Below are positions 34,281-46,100 of a DNA stretch of 64,000 bases, one piece after another. A model generated the notes under the pieces. That model saw only the letters and a list, made by a program, of their open reading frames with translations. It was not told where the DNA came from and did no database searches. Position 1 is the first letter of the stretch. Each line of letters starts with the position of its first letter. The stretch spans positions 14,142,897 through 14,206,896 of the forward strand of contig CM060893.1 in the NCBI GenBank assembly GCA_030762935.1. The letters run 5' to 3'. Origin of the DNA: Hymenopus coronatus. Its lineage: Eukaryota; Arthropoda; Insecta; Mantodea; Hymenopodidae. The translations under genes and the position numbers were made by a program.

Positions 34281-35061
34281 TCTGATGTGTACCATTCACA
34301 TGACTTTCTCTATATCCCTGCAATAAATTATTCTTAAAAAGCTTATACTTCTATTTACTTTATGCTAATCAGAAAAAATTAGCAGAAATAGTCTTATTAC
34401 TTGCTTCCTTGTAAGTAGAAGCGAAATAAGCGACTACCATAGGTTAAAGTGATAGTCAAAAGCTGGTTTCTATGTCAATGAAGTTCCTTTGTTTATATGG
34501 ATCGGAGTTGACAAGTTCCTGTATGAGAAAAATGTATATAACATAAATTGTGTGTTTTAAGGTGCTCTACATTGTTTGTGTAGTAAGTTTTTGTCCATCT
34601 CTTACGTTTAAGCAGTTATTCAAAATTCCGTAAAATTCGTCCAGAATAAACTACTCTTCAGAGGCTATTCCTAGAAAATTCAACATATACATTTTATTTG
34701 TCAGGTAAATATGTTTAATATACGAAATTTTAATCAAAATCGTTACAGCCATTTTTGAGAAAATCAAAATTTTCGAAAAAGTTCCATGTAAAGGGTAGTT
34801 GGGGGTGGGGGATTTTTCTCAAAATCTTCATGTCGCATCCCTGGAACATACTAAACTTAAATACCAAGTTTGGTATTTTACCAACTTTTCGTTTTTGAGT
34901 TATCGTGTTCACAGACACACACACGGACCTTTCTCTGAAAATACTTTTTTTGGATACAAGGGGCCCTAAAACATATTTCCGGTGAAATCTCGGTATCGAA
35001 TTTTTTGGTGGAGTGCAATACATTCTCTATACACTATGTACATAGTGCCTATAGAGAAAGT
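34281..35061 (+). repeat. family A repeat, near full length
   Basis: TCTGATGTGTACCATTCACA to ATAGAGAAAGT, 781 bp, with a ~80-bp deletion between CCTGTATGAGAAA and AATGTATATAAC. Flanked by A-runs. The terminal palindrome is intact at 35025-35055. Confidence 0.9.
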
Positions 35062-35584
35062 AAAAAAGTATTTTCTTTCTACAATTTAAAGGAATATTAA
35101 ATCAAACCTGCTAAAATTGTCACCTCAATAAACAGAAATTTTTCTGTGGAACCAATTCATTTTCCCATAAAGCCTGTGTTAATATCCTCTCCTTTAAATG
35201 GCTAGCTACACGGCAGTCAGCAACCACACCAATATCAGAAAATGACCTGAATCAGATAGCTAGTTATAACCTCTAGGAACTGTTTTTCAGCCTGAAGCTG
35301 CCATACAGATTTACTTTGATTTTTGGAAGTCCAGAGGACCGTCCCTCCTCTGTGCCTTTTCTTCATGTAGTTGTGATTTTCATAAAATCAGGCTTGATAC
35401 TGAGCTTTAAGGACAAGGAATGACAGTTTCCTTATTCTGGAATGTGAAGATTGATTTAAGGCAGCCATTAGTTGTGGGTTAGAATAGATTAAATAGCATT
35501 CTGTAGCTTCGTTTTGGCTAGCAAGTTGCTGAACAAAACTTGTCAAGGCATATACATGTATACTTAGTGATTTAATTGTTTTTT
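35062..35584. other. unassigned region
   Basis: No gene or repeat match; AT-rich. Confidence 0.4.
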
Positions 35585-35720
35585 TTTCCACACAAGCGTG
35601 TGTAGGGCAGGAGTTGGATAGGTAGATTCAGATTGAAAAATTCAATGACATAGCCAGGATTTGAACCGCAGAAATCCTAGTCTCTAGCTGGTTGTTTGCT
35701 CTACCACTGAGCTACCATGG
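35585..35720 (-). mobile_element. tRNA-headed SINE or tRNA-like remnant
   Basis: The reverse strand begins CCATGGTAGCTCAGTGGTAG (A box) and has CGGTTCAAATCC (B box) ~45 bp later, then runs into a T-rich stretch (A-rich on its own strand) at 35577-35588. I cannot fold a clean tRNA, so a SINE head is likelier than a working tRNA gene. Confidence 0.5.
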
Positions 35721-36129
35721 CAATATGCTGTCATAGCATTGTATTTCTCAACTGACTCGCATGTTTCATGGTAAACCACAAGGTGATCTAAAATTATTTT
35801 GAGATGATGTACCCCAGTGACGACTTTTTACAATGTAATGTGTCCCTTGTGTGGGGAAAAAAAACCAATTAAATCAATACTAATTGACCATTAATAGTTG
35901 GCTATACTATGAATCCTGGGACTTAAGTACTTACAACATAGTACTTGATTGAGGAGGCTGTGGTTGTATGAACTGCAAGCAAAAAAAAAAAATAATAATA
36001 ATAATCTGCATTATAAAATTTCCACAAATACAAACCTGTCATAACATGTTCTAAAGGAATAGGCTGCACCCCAACAGGAGGAATAAATATATACTGATTA
36101 TTTTCATTAGAGTTGGTGGAAATATTATA

Positions 36130-36310
36130 TGAACCGATATGGATAGTGATGTTGCTAAGGCACAGACTCACCAACAGGTGGGCTGCAGTTCAAATTCTGT
36201 CAGGATGATCCTCCCTGACTGAAGAAGTTTCTTCCAGGTTTTCCTCAGCCCTCATAATTGGCAAATGCTGTGAGGGTTTTACAACTCAGATATGCAATGT
36301 TTCCACGCCA
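36130..36310 (+). mobile_element. SINE-like remnant
   Basis: B-box-like CAGTTCAAATTCTGTC at 36188, followed by CCAGGTTTTCCTC, a block also seen in the 56.0 kb SINE (CCAGGTTTTCGGG). A boxes are not clear. Confidence 0.4.
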
Positions 36311-36379
36311 AATTTCTTTTTCCAATTATTTATTTTTTGTATCACCAATGTCCATTAACTGTGGTATTATATGCAGCAA

Positions 36380-36847
36380 CAAAGGTACAAATACTTAATT
36401 CCTTGTAAACAGAAGAGAAAGAAAGAATACACTAAACTAAAGCTATAGTCAAATCTTTTAAGAGCTGGTTGCTATGTGATTTATTTGAAATTCAGTCGCC
36501 TTTGCATCACCAGAGTAATATAAAAAACAAAAAAGACTTCCCATATGAGAAAAGCATAATTGTTGCAACATTTAAGCCAATAAAGCAATATCTCGGAAAT
36601 AGTTACTCCACAAAAGAAATGTATTTGTCAAACTGTGCTTTTAAGAGATCTCCATTTTTACGTACAACAATTTTATCTCTCTCTCTTATGGTGTACCAGT
36701 TATGCAAAAGTCATCCAGAATGTAGAGGTTCTGAGACTATTCTCAGAAAATCAAGATATGCCTTTTATTTATCGTAAAGATATTTTAAACCTTATTGATG
36801 TTTAAATCAAACCATTAGAGCAATTTTTGAGAAAATAAAGAGTTTTA
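36380..36847 (+). repeat. family A repeat interrupted by piggyBac (left part)
   Basis: Old copy lacking the 5' end; follows the family from CTTAATTCCTTGTAAACAGA to GAGCAATTTTTGAGAAAATA, then meets the piggyBac end at TTAA (36844-36847). The family sequence resumes at ~40316. Confidence 0.75.
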
Positions 36848-37162
36848 AACCTTTCAGTGCCGACTCTGTTTTATTTGAATGAAAACTTTGAAATTTTCAG
36901 GAAATGTTCCTTACTGGCTAAGTATGCATCAGAATTTTTTCAGATTTTTTGCATTTACCAACTTTGAATTATGGATTGTCCTTGATCATGGACAATTTTA
37001 CTGGAAGTGAACAATCTAGGTAGTATATGTTATATGCAGTACAGTACAAAATATCCATTCCAACTCTATTTATTTGAACATTAAGGGCAAGTAATACAAA
37101 AATTAATACCAAAAGAGCCTTAGAAAACATTGTTTGAATTACTTTATTTTTTCAAGTGAAAT

Positions 37163-39663
37163 TCATGAAACAGTTCCTGTCTTTGGATAAACACAAATAA
37201 ATTTGGCATTTTTCACACCTATAATGCGATTTGCCTTTGCAATGCTAATTTTTGCACCTTCCAGCATCCTTTTTTCCTGAATGAATTGGTAAATGATCCA
37301 CTGTATCTTGGCTGATTTGCTTGCATGGTCTCTGTTCGAATATTTTCTTTGGTTTTTCTTTATCTTCATCTTGATTTTCATTCTCTGCTGAGGGTCTTCC
37401 ACATTTTCTTGAAGGACGTGGTTTACCAGCTTTACAGAGACATTCAGCTACTCTTACTCTAAAATGCAGTAAATCTAATATCTTCCTATTAGGAACTTTA
37501 CACTTAATAGCATCTGCACGATATTCAAGCCAACTGTTAACAATTGCAAGATTAGGCGAAGAGTCCACTTTCTTGATCTGATGAATATCCTGTATAGGCT
37601 AATCAAGAAGTCCATTTTATCTACTCTGTCCATTGATGCATTATATAGTTTTATTACCTCAGGCCTGGGAATCTGCAAGTATTCCTTTTTATTTCTATCC
37701 CATGCCTTGCCGTAACCGAGTTTCCAATGCCAATAAAAGTAGATGCTGTGTTGACAATTCGGTTATCTAACCACTTGACAAAGACAACATCATTATCTAA
37801 GCTACAAACTTCTTCCATAAAACCTCTCACTTTTTTCAAAAATGCCTTGTCCGAGGTGAGTGTTGTTTTAGAATATCTATTTGCTTGTGCAGTTCCTGCA
37901 GCCAGAATCTTCTTCCGTTTCAAAGTTTGGAGCATATTGTAATTTGAAAAATAATTGTCAAAATACAATTGGTGGTTCTGGTTTCTTGTCATTTCAATCC
38001 TTTTACACAAGTGAAGAACTACTGCACCTCCTTGACCGAAAGTTTTCTGCAGCTTCTCCCCTATTTCTGTTGTTTTTCCTTGGTATATGATAAAATCATA
38101 GCAAGCCCACTTTCTCCACAGAGCATGAAAATTTTAATTCCCCATTTATAGGGCTTCCCTTTTATGTACTGTTTTATTGAGAGTGCCCTTGAAGGGAATG
38201 ATTTGTTCATCAATACACAATTTGTATTCTAGATCTAGTTCCATGCACCTCCTTCATTTTGATTCATAGATAGGACAGACTTTGAACAGTTTGTGCCTGG
38301 ATGTTGATTCATACTCCACGTTGTTTACCAGATGTAGATGATTATCAACTTAAAAACTGTTCTTTGTCATGTTGGTAAGAAAGAAATTAAGTCCTAAAGT
38401 TGTATCCCAGTACAACTGTATGCGAGGGAACTGCAAAGCACCCATCATAATATGCAGAGCAAACAATGTTTCAATTTCTTGGCATGTGGCATTGTCAAAA
38501 TTAGCTGTACCATTTTGCAAAGCATAAATATTTGTATATTGTGCCATTTTTTCAAATAGATGTTTTGGTACATATCGATAAAAGTATTCCACTGGAGACA
38601 AAGCTTCTAACAAATGTTCACTATTTTCAGCAAGTTGCCTCCATAATGTATCCATAGCAGAAAATGATCTTCTTTGCCACTTGATGTCCTTGCGATCTGC
38701 ATCTATCACAGCATCGTTTGCAGCGTTATCTTCTAGAATTTTGCTTTGTCTCCCCATCTGCACATTATCATCTGCTAAAAAAATAAATAGTAATAGTAGT
38801 AATCATAAAATTAGAATGAGCATATAGGTGTTATCAATCTTAGTTATAAACATTACACAAGGCTAAGGTTACAAATCTGTAAACTCTGTCTTACCTGCAT
38901 CCAAGTTCCTTTCAATCCATCGACACCACACCACCTGCACCCTCGTTAGACGCAGCGACGCGGGACGCCATTCAGGACCTCCACGCGGAGATCCTGAACG
39001 TCGGCGCTCGCTTAGCTGCCCTAGAAGAGGTGTGCAGCAGCGTCTTGGATCTGAAGCTGCAAGAACTTCAGGCCACCACCACCGCTGCCATCACCATGCA
39101 TCAAACCACCACAGCTGATCTAGCATCCAGACTAGAAGGCATCACGATGCAGCTCAAGCAGATCATCAGCCAGCAAGCAGCATACTCTGCAGAGCTGTTC
39201 CGATCCCGGAGCCAGCCACCAAACATTGCCGCTCCTGCAAGGCCCACCACCTCAGACGGGAAGTGGGTCCCTACGGAGAAGTACCTGGCCCTAGCGGCAA
39301 AATGCGCGAGACTCCGGCAGGACATGGAAAGACTGAAACACAAGTAAGCTTCCACGATCATTCCAACAGCCTCACCTATTATCTCCTTCAACTTCCTACA
39401 CAATTTCGCCTTAAATTCCCTAGGCTGCAGTCAGGTTTCATGGCTGTAGGCTAGCAGCAACCTTTACCTCGCTCCCGCCACTGTGCGGCAGCATTCCTAT
39501 CTCTCGTTTACCAACGCGGGTGCATCAGCGGGACCGCGCTAAGCCACGCTATACACAACAGTCTACTGTTATAATGTGGAGGGTTTTTTTAGTGGGTATG
39601 CCGCATGAGGAAGCGGAGAGTCCCACATATCCTCCCAGCCATTGCACTTCGGCTAGGGGTTGG

Positions 39664-39700
<37 letters not shown>

Positions 39701-39827
39701 TTTCAAACACCTCGGGTTCATTTTCACCCATTTCTTCATCATCGCTGGCCCCTTCTAGTTCAGATAATTCTCCATTGTCTAGTATGTCCAAAACCCAGGA
39801 TGTGAAATTTTCATCATTCACATGCAT
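37163..39827 (-). pseudogene. piggyBac transposase, two exons, inactive
   Basis: First coding exon: ATG at 39827, acidic start (VLDILDNGELSELEGASDDE), broken at 39698 by the retroposon and continued at 38915-38895. Intron 38894-38775 (120 bp) has GTAAGA and TTTTTTTAG borders and joins in frame. Second exon: SAMDTLWRQLAENSEHLLEA, LSPVEYFYRYVP, then a stop at 38350. In shifted frames follow the three catalytic Asp regions: DEQIIPFKG (38211), YFDNYFSNYNML (37959) and DRVDKMDFLISLYRI (37621). The C-terminus is Lys-rich with CLCKAGKPRPSRKC, suggesting a worn cysteine-rich end. Confidence 0.8.
38916..39697 (+). mobile_element. GC-rich retroposon with 34-A tail and exact 9-bp target duplication
   Basis: TCCTTTCAA at 38907-38915 and 39698-39706. 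Insert 782 bp, clearly richer in GC than its surroundings. An open frame without stop runs from the first base to 39347 (about 143 codons): DAATRDAIQDLHAEIL, LAALEEVCSSVLDLKLQELQ, then Ala/Thr/Gln-rich helical sequence ending RLRQDMERLKHK. This resembles a coiled-coil LINE ORF1 end or a retrocopied cellular coiled-coil gene. A ~315-nt 3' UTR without AATAAA precedes the poly(A). Confidence 0.88.
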
Positions 39828-40315
39828 AGAGTTTAGTACACTGCCTATAAAGTAGAGAAATGTATTACTTTTTGTAAAATATAAGTATAATAACACTAAG
39901 AGTGCATTACTTGATACTGTGAGGTTATATTTGCCTTAAGTACCAATGTCCTTGTTCATGGACATGTATATTTAACAATGTATACAGATAATGTTGTAAA
40001 CAAAAAAAGGCTTGTAATGCTATTAGTGTCTTTCTATGTAATGCTAAGAACCAATTACACACATTTTCAAACATATTTACATAAAAAAATCAGACAGTAA
40101 TGAACTAAATATGAGGACTTGCCATGCTAGCTTCTCTTACCAGCTAACATGACTTCTCTTTCCAATTATTTCACAATTATGTCCCACAGAGGAACCACTT
40201 CCTAGCAGGAAATTGTTGTGAAAGAGAGTAGATGACAAGGGATAATGAAACAGTTACCTCAGTTGGTTTGCCTATTAGAGAATAAAAGTGTGTCCATGAT
40301 GATGGACACAGGTAA

Positions 40316-40440
40316 CAAAAGAAATGTGTAATAGGTAATTTGGGGTGGAGAGAGTTTCTTTGAAGTCTTTATGTTGCATCCTTGAAAGATGCTCAACTTC
40401 AAATATCAAATTTGGTATTGAAGGTATAATTCCTTCTGGT
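40316..40440 (+). repeat. family A repeat, part right of piggyBac
   Basis: AATTTGGGGTGGAGAGAGTT, TTTGAAGTCTTTATGTTGCA and ATATCAAATTTGGTATT follow the family order directly after the point reached at 36847. Confidence 0.65.
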
Positions 40441-42028
40441 CAAGAAGAGAATGGATCAATGAACAAGATGTATTTGTAGTCTTGGGATACTAGAAGTAGT
40501 ACCAAAATATCCAAGTGCACATTTTCAAATTGTTTGTTGGACACGTGTAAATGTTATAAATGGACTTCTTATGTGTGTCTAATTTGGAATGCTGGCAGTT
40601 GATAAAAGCTCTTGCCCATGCTTTTATTTGCACATCAATCAAGGGCCTTATGAATCTATCTTATACAATCTCCATAAGTTATGCTGTCAGCTTACTATAA
40701 GGATAAAACAAGTTGTGGACTAAGCGATATAAGGTATAATCAAGTGAATTTGTTAATCACAGCATAAAGAAGTAACTAGTTCAGCTAAGAGAACTGTTAT
40801 TGATATCTTGAATACATTTTTTTAATATTAGGATCATCCTTTTGACTTCTTTTCGTGTTGGTGTAGTTAAGAGAACTGATTTTCTCTCACTAAGAAAGGT
40901 AGTCTGCAACTATGTAGTATTTTCCTATTATATGAGTCATTCCATGTCAAATTGCTCAAATTCAAAGAAAATGTTATCATCCAATTGATATTAGACGTTT
41001 TTATTCCACAAAAGTAATACATTACATACCTATATTATATTTTTATTTTTTTGTTTCAAATCTCAGAATGAGACACACATAAATAGGTAAAAAAAAATTT
41101 ACCCTGCTGCTGACTGGTTTTTGTGTCAGGCTGTATCCAGGTGCTGGCCATCATGCAGAACTTTCTCACGCGGTATGGAAGCAAGGTGCTTATCAGTTGA
41201 TGCATTAGGTATAAATATTTTACAATTACCATGAACGTACTTTCTTAAATATAGTTTATAACTCAGAACAGCTAAAGCTTGCAAACTACTGAAGAAACTC
41301 AAAGGGTGTTGCATTTACTTTCATAGGAAAGAGAAGTAGTGACGGCTCGTGGCCTAAACTATAGGTGAAACTCTTGTCACAAAAACTCCCATAAGCTCAC
41401 CTTGGTAGTATGGGGGTAGTGTATCTAACCCACATTCAAGAGAGGTTGCCCCCGAGGTCATTTGAACATCATTTCACCAATTAATTTATCGTGCAATATG
41501 ACAAAGAAAAAAGAAAAAAAAGCAACATATTTATTTCTTATAAATTAAGTTAACTCTTCTGCCCTTTCTCTTGCAATTTCCATTTGATAACTAGCACACA
41601 ACCACTCGTATTCACCGTACCATGAACTTTCCATAACATTTCGGACCTCTTTGTTTCACTTTTTGTGCTGACAAGTTAAGAATAAGATTTGGAATTCTCA
41701 TTCATAGTTTACCTCTTTTATCACAATCATTCCACCTCGAAAATGGAATGCATAATATACCACACAGTTGCACACTATATCATTTTGCGGATTTATCTCT
41801 GCCATCTTTAATTGAATAAAACAGCAGGTGGCAATAAAAAGTTACAGCGGAGCTAATCAGTTAAATAAAAGGACTCATGGGGGAACTGAACTATTCAAAG
41901 GTCAAGTAGATACTGAATAACTCCAGGGATACTACAATCAAATAAACAACCGAGTTTTTAAATACATATGCAAAGAGAGTAACACAACACAGGAATTTGT
42001 GCTGCATTTGGAAAACTATAAGAGAATA
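40441..42028. other. mostly unassigned; SINE-2 remnant at 41394-41514
   Basis: No gene recognised. The SINE-2 remnant has CATTTGAACATCATTTCACC and TGCAATATGAC, matching the 24.56 kb copy after an internal deletion. Confidence 0.45.
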
Positions 42029-42030
42029 TA

Positions 42031-43314
42031 CAGGGTGCCCGCCTCGAATCTCCTTGGTTTCCATTGCTTTGCAAATTAAAATCAAAGACACTAGGACAAT
42101 TGTATAAATTTTATTGAAAAGTACAACTGAAATATTTGTTTGAAAATAATCAGTAGGTTTCTATGTGCGCTCCTTGAGTTGCACGCAGAATATCCAAACG
42201 ATATTCAATTTCAGTCCATTTTCGCTCCAGCTAATCTGGTGTGATGGTTGCTACTATTTTCGACGTTGCGTGTACGTAAGACGTTAATGTCGGGTACTTT
42301 GGTAGCGTACACAATGTCCTTTGCATAACCCCATAGAAAAAAAAATCTAATGGAGTTATGTCGGCCGATCGAGGAGGCCTAGCTATTGGCGTCCGATCCA
42401 GCGGTTTGGGAAATCATTATTCATGGTGTACGTACACAGTGGCTCCAGTAAGATTATGTTTGGCTGCTTGTGTGCTATAGGGGAATGCGTACTGTTCAAG
42501 TATGTCTAAATACGTACCTAATGCCTGTAACATGAAGAAGAAAGGACCAATTGTCATGTCCTTCATGAGTCCACACCATACGTTTACTTTAGGGCTGTCT
42601 CGTATATGTTCCTGGACGACATGTGGGTTTTCTGAACTCATATTCTAACGTTGTGTCGGTTAACTTTCCCAGACAAGTGAAAAGTTGACTCGTCCGAAAA
42701 CATGACAAGACTCAGGAAATCATTGTTTTGATTGATACGCTCCAGAAATACATCTGCGACATTCTGTCGCTGTGGTCTGCCTTGCGACTTGATTTCGTGA
42801 AGAAACTGCAACTTATAGGCGTATAACCGCAGTCGCTTGTGTAGAACCCTTTGTAGTGTTGCACGGCGCATCTGCAGTTCCCTTGGTGCACGCCTCATGG
42901 ATTTGCGCGGGCTACAAGTAAAGGCAGTTCTAACTTCTACTCGCTCTTCAGATACGCGCCGACCTCCTCCGTGTCACTATTGCACACTGTCTGTAGCTAA
43001 AAATCTTGCAATGCATTCTTTTATGCTCTTTGGATCAGGAGCATTTTTCTGGAACACACGCCTAAATTTTCTTTGCACTGTAATTATGGAATTGTACTCA
43101 GCATACCATAAAATTGTCTGCGCTTTGTCTTGCATTGACGCCATGTTGAATACACTACACTGGCGCCGCTCAGTGATGAATTCAGAATTTCAAAACAATA
43201 CTGGTAAAACTTGACTATTTTCCCTTTCTTTCACTTCAAACCGGAACACAATATCTGCTACAGAGAATTGTTAAAAGTAAGTTAAAATCAGGGAGATTAG
43301 AGGGGGCAACCCTG
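42031..43314 (-). mobile_element. IS630/Tc1-like transposon with TIRs and TA duplication
   Basis: Left CAGGGTGCCCGCCTCGAATC and right (reverse) CAGGGTTGCCCCCTCTAATC, flanked by TA at 42029-42030 and 43315-43316; 1284 bp. One almost complete, slightly broken transposase gene lies on the reverse strand. Confidence 0.92.
42200..43143 (-). pseudogene. IS630-like transposase
   Basis: Starts MASMQDKAQTILWYAEYNS at 43143, the usual opening of this insect family, then an HTH region, then SPRKSMRRAPRELQMRRATL and LHKRLRLYAYKLQFL. The first catalytic Asp is in VMFSDESTFHLSGKVNRHN, then VVQEHIRDSPKVNVWCGLM. The stretch that should hold the second Asp (QDGAPPH) is scrambled with a frameshift near 42420, and the third region reads ADITPLDFFFYG. 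In-frame stops lie near 42990. A defunct DDE transposase. Confidence 0.82.
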
Positions 43315-43389
43315 TATAAAAAAAATCATCAACCAAACCAGAAAGTTTATAATAATAATCATATATGTGGGGCTACAAATAAATATAAA

Positions 43390-44832
43390 TTAATTCACAC
43401 ATTATTAAATGTGATACGGGCAAACACAATGGATTTCTCAATATCCAGTCAATAAGGCATAACGGTAATTTAATTTCGGACGCAAATGCTGTAGTGGATT
43501 CTTTTAATAGTTATTTCAATGAACTAAAGAATGTTAGTCAGAATAACAGAAATAATGCATTTAAAAATGTTTCATATTTTCCTTTCTATTCTTTCTTTTG
43601 TCTGCGGTTGTCGAGGAAGTCAATTTATAATCAAGAACCTCAATAAAAAAAACAAAACAAAAAAAACATGTGGTGTAAATTATCTTCACAGTTTAATAAT
43701 AATAATAATAATAATAATAAAATTCGGTGTATATACAAGTGAGCCTTTAACATGGTCAATAAATATTTCATTCAATACAAGTAAGTTTCCCGACTGTCTA
43801 AAGTTTGAAAAAATAAAACCGCTATTCAAAAAAGTCAAGAAATACATTGAAAATTATAAATCTATATCTCTTGAATCAGCATTTTCTAAAATCGCGGAAG
43901 GATTGTGTTCCGAAGTATAATGTCCTTTTTGATAAATGGTTTTCGGAAAGGTAGATCCATAGATTCAGCACTTATTCGGTTCCTGGAAGAAGTTTAGTCC
44001 AATATGGTTACGAAAGTAAGTTTTGCCTTGACCCATGTTTAGACTTGTCCAAGTGATTTGCTTTGGTCAACTATGATGAATTGTTATCTAAACTATATTA
44101 ATTTTGTATCAGAGAGTTGTAAATAACTAATTTGTCTCGTATTTAAAAGCTTGAAAACAGATTTTAGAATTAAACAATTTAGACGCAAACACCAATATAC
44201 TTCAAAACCTACGCTCGGAAATGAAAACGTAAAAAAGGGGGGGGGGGGTTCTCAAGGTTCTATTTTAGGTTGTTTTATTTTTATTATATATAAACGACTT
44301 AGCCCTAGGTTGATAATGATAGGCAATGTTAAACTTATTATTTTTGGTTACGACACAAATACACTCATCACTGGAAGTGACAAAGGTTATATAGTGCAGT
44401 ATCGGAATAAAATAAACGAAACAATCCTTCCATGCTGTGTTTAGTACAGACTAATTATAAATAAAGATAAAAAAGTTGCAGTCGGTTTTCAGCATAAAAC
44501 AAATTTAAGCATTGCTTTTACAGATTTTCATTTGAACGTTCAAAAATCACATGTATAACAGACATTTTAGGCATATGGTTAAATCAAAAGTTGGATTGGA
44601 TTGTTTATTTAGAATGTCTAACTGTAGGCAATGTTATGCAATAAAACATTTAAAATACCAGTCAGAGTAGCATATTTTGCAAACTGTTAACAAATGCCTT
44701 AATTAGCTCAAAATTTGGTTATAAATAAAATCCTTAATTCATTGCTTAAAATAATTCACTCGACACTTCGTGGCGTAGCTCGTTGCTTTCTGACCGCACT
44801 GCTTACACGCCACAGCGCACTAACACTCCAGG

Positions 44833-44878
<46 letters not shown>

Positions 44879-46100
44879 TCCCGCCTCCGCCAGCCCTGGT
44901 GGCGATCGTCCGAAAAGGATCTACGTCACCTCCCCTATCATGCCCTTACTACTCTACTCTACGAGGAAGGTGGTAAAATGTGTCAGGTACCGCCGAAGCA
45001 AACCTGATATTAGTGGGTGAATACTAAATAGACGCCTGCTTACAAGGGGGTATACAGACAAATGCCCAGACCTGGGACCTAAATGTTAGTAGTGGTGTTA
45101 CATGCTGAGAGCAGGGTGCTGTGGTGGGTGTCATGCTTAATACGAACAGCGGGGTACATTACCTGTGATTGTGGCTGCAGTCGGAGAAGGAACTGCATTG
45201 TTTGGTCACAGCGTCTGCTGCCTGTCCTGAAACATATATACAACAAATAGTTATCTATGTTATGTACAGATATGGATATAGAGAATATGGGGAGTGGGCA
45301 GGTAAACTTATTTATTATTTTTTTTTTAAATTATATGCATACATATTTACACATATATTACAAATAACTATTTACAGATAGCCTGGTCAGGTCCGTGGAG
45401 TTGGCTTTGTATCATCAACATTGGGGCTGCCCTGGCACCCCGGGCCGCCCTGGATGGGGTGTTACTAACCATTGCAATTCTTCCTTACTTTTATAGCTAG
45501 AAATGATGTCAGAGAGCATTCTGAAAAAATGTGGAAGCGGAAGCAACTGGCGCCAGATGTATCGCGTTCCAAAGCCTGTAGTACCAACGCTTCACACGTC
45601 CGGAGTTTACGCATTCCGAGTTTATCAACTCCGCCGACTCACACACCAATGCAATCATGACTGCGGCCTCTTACGTACCGCATACTTGTCATACCCTTAA
45701 AAATTATGACATCAATTTCTGGGCACCTCAGAGATATTTCAGAAAGCAAAGTACGAATAATTGTCAACCAACCAGCACATGTGAACTTCAGAGCATATTT
45801 TAAACAGCTTAAAATTATGACTCTTCCATGTTTATGTGTAAACTTTGTTTTACGTGTTAAAGCTAGTATAATAACTGTAAGACTTGGGCAGAGATCATCA
45901 GCATGATACAAAGGAAGCTCAAATCTGTCAACAGTCATAACACTACTCTGTACGAATTCCTTCACCTACAGAATGTACAGTGGTACAAGTTGCCACTTTA
46001 TATAAATCAGGTAGACAAAACAAAGACTTTCAAAAACAAGTTATACAGATTCTTTATTGAAGAATGTTTCTATTCCAAACAAGAGTTGTTATAAATTTAT
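43390..46100 (+). mobile_element. decayed CR1/jockey-like LINE, split by a poly(T)-flanked insert
   Basis: Reverse transcriptase remains: FPDCLKFEKIKPLFKKVKKY then NYKSISLESAFSKIAEGL, FRKGRSIDSALIRFLEE, SQGSILGCFIFIIYKRLSP, and LIIFGYDTNTLIT in place of FADDTN. The C-terminal part resumes at ~45720-46095 (FRAYFKQLKIMTLPCL, HNTTLYE, LPLYINQVDKTKTFKNKLYR). Related to the LINE at 50.5 kb but much older. The interruption at 44771-45480 holds different, GC-richer DNA. Confidence 0.65.
44834..45240 (-). mobile_element. probable retroposon with 44-T tail (reverse orientation)
   Basis: 44 T at 44834-44877, followed by GC-rich sequence (GGTGGCGATCGTCCGAAAAG, CTACGTCACCTCCCC) unlike its surroundings. 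It reads as a poly(A)-tailed insert on the reverse strand. No target duplication or protein could be identified. Confidence 0.5.

Larger units (their letters stand above)
36848..40313 (-). mobile_element. piggyBac-like transposon, intron-containing, with a nested retroposon
   Basis: The left end is ACCTTTCAGTGCC just inside TTAA; the right edge (~40313) is where family A resumes. The palindrome TGTCCTTGATCATGGACA near the left end (36977) recurs at 39947-39964 and, altered, at 40291, giving symmetric subterminal repeats. The transposase lies on the reverse strand (37163-39827). A poly(A) retroposon (38916-39697) is inserted in its first coding exon. The right TIR/TTAA is eroded, so that edge is approximate. 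Confidence 0.75.
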
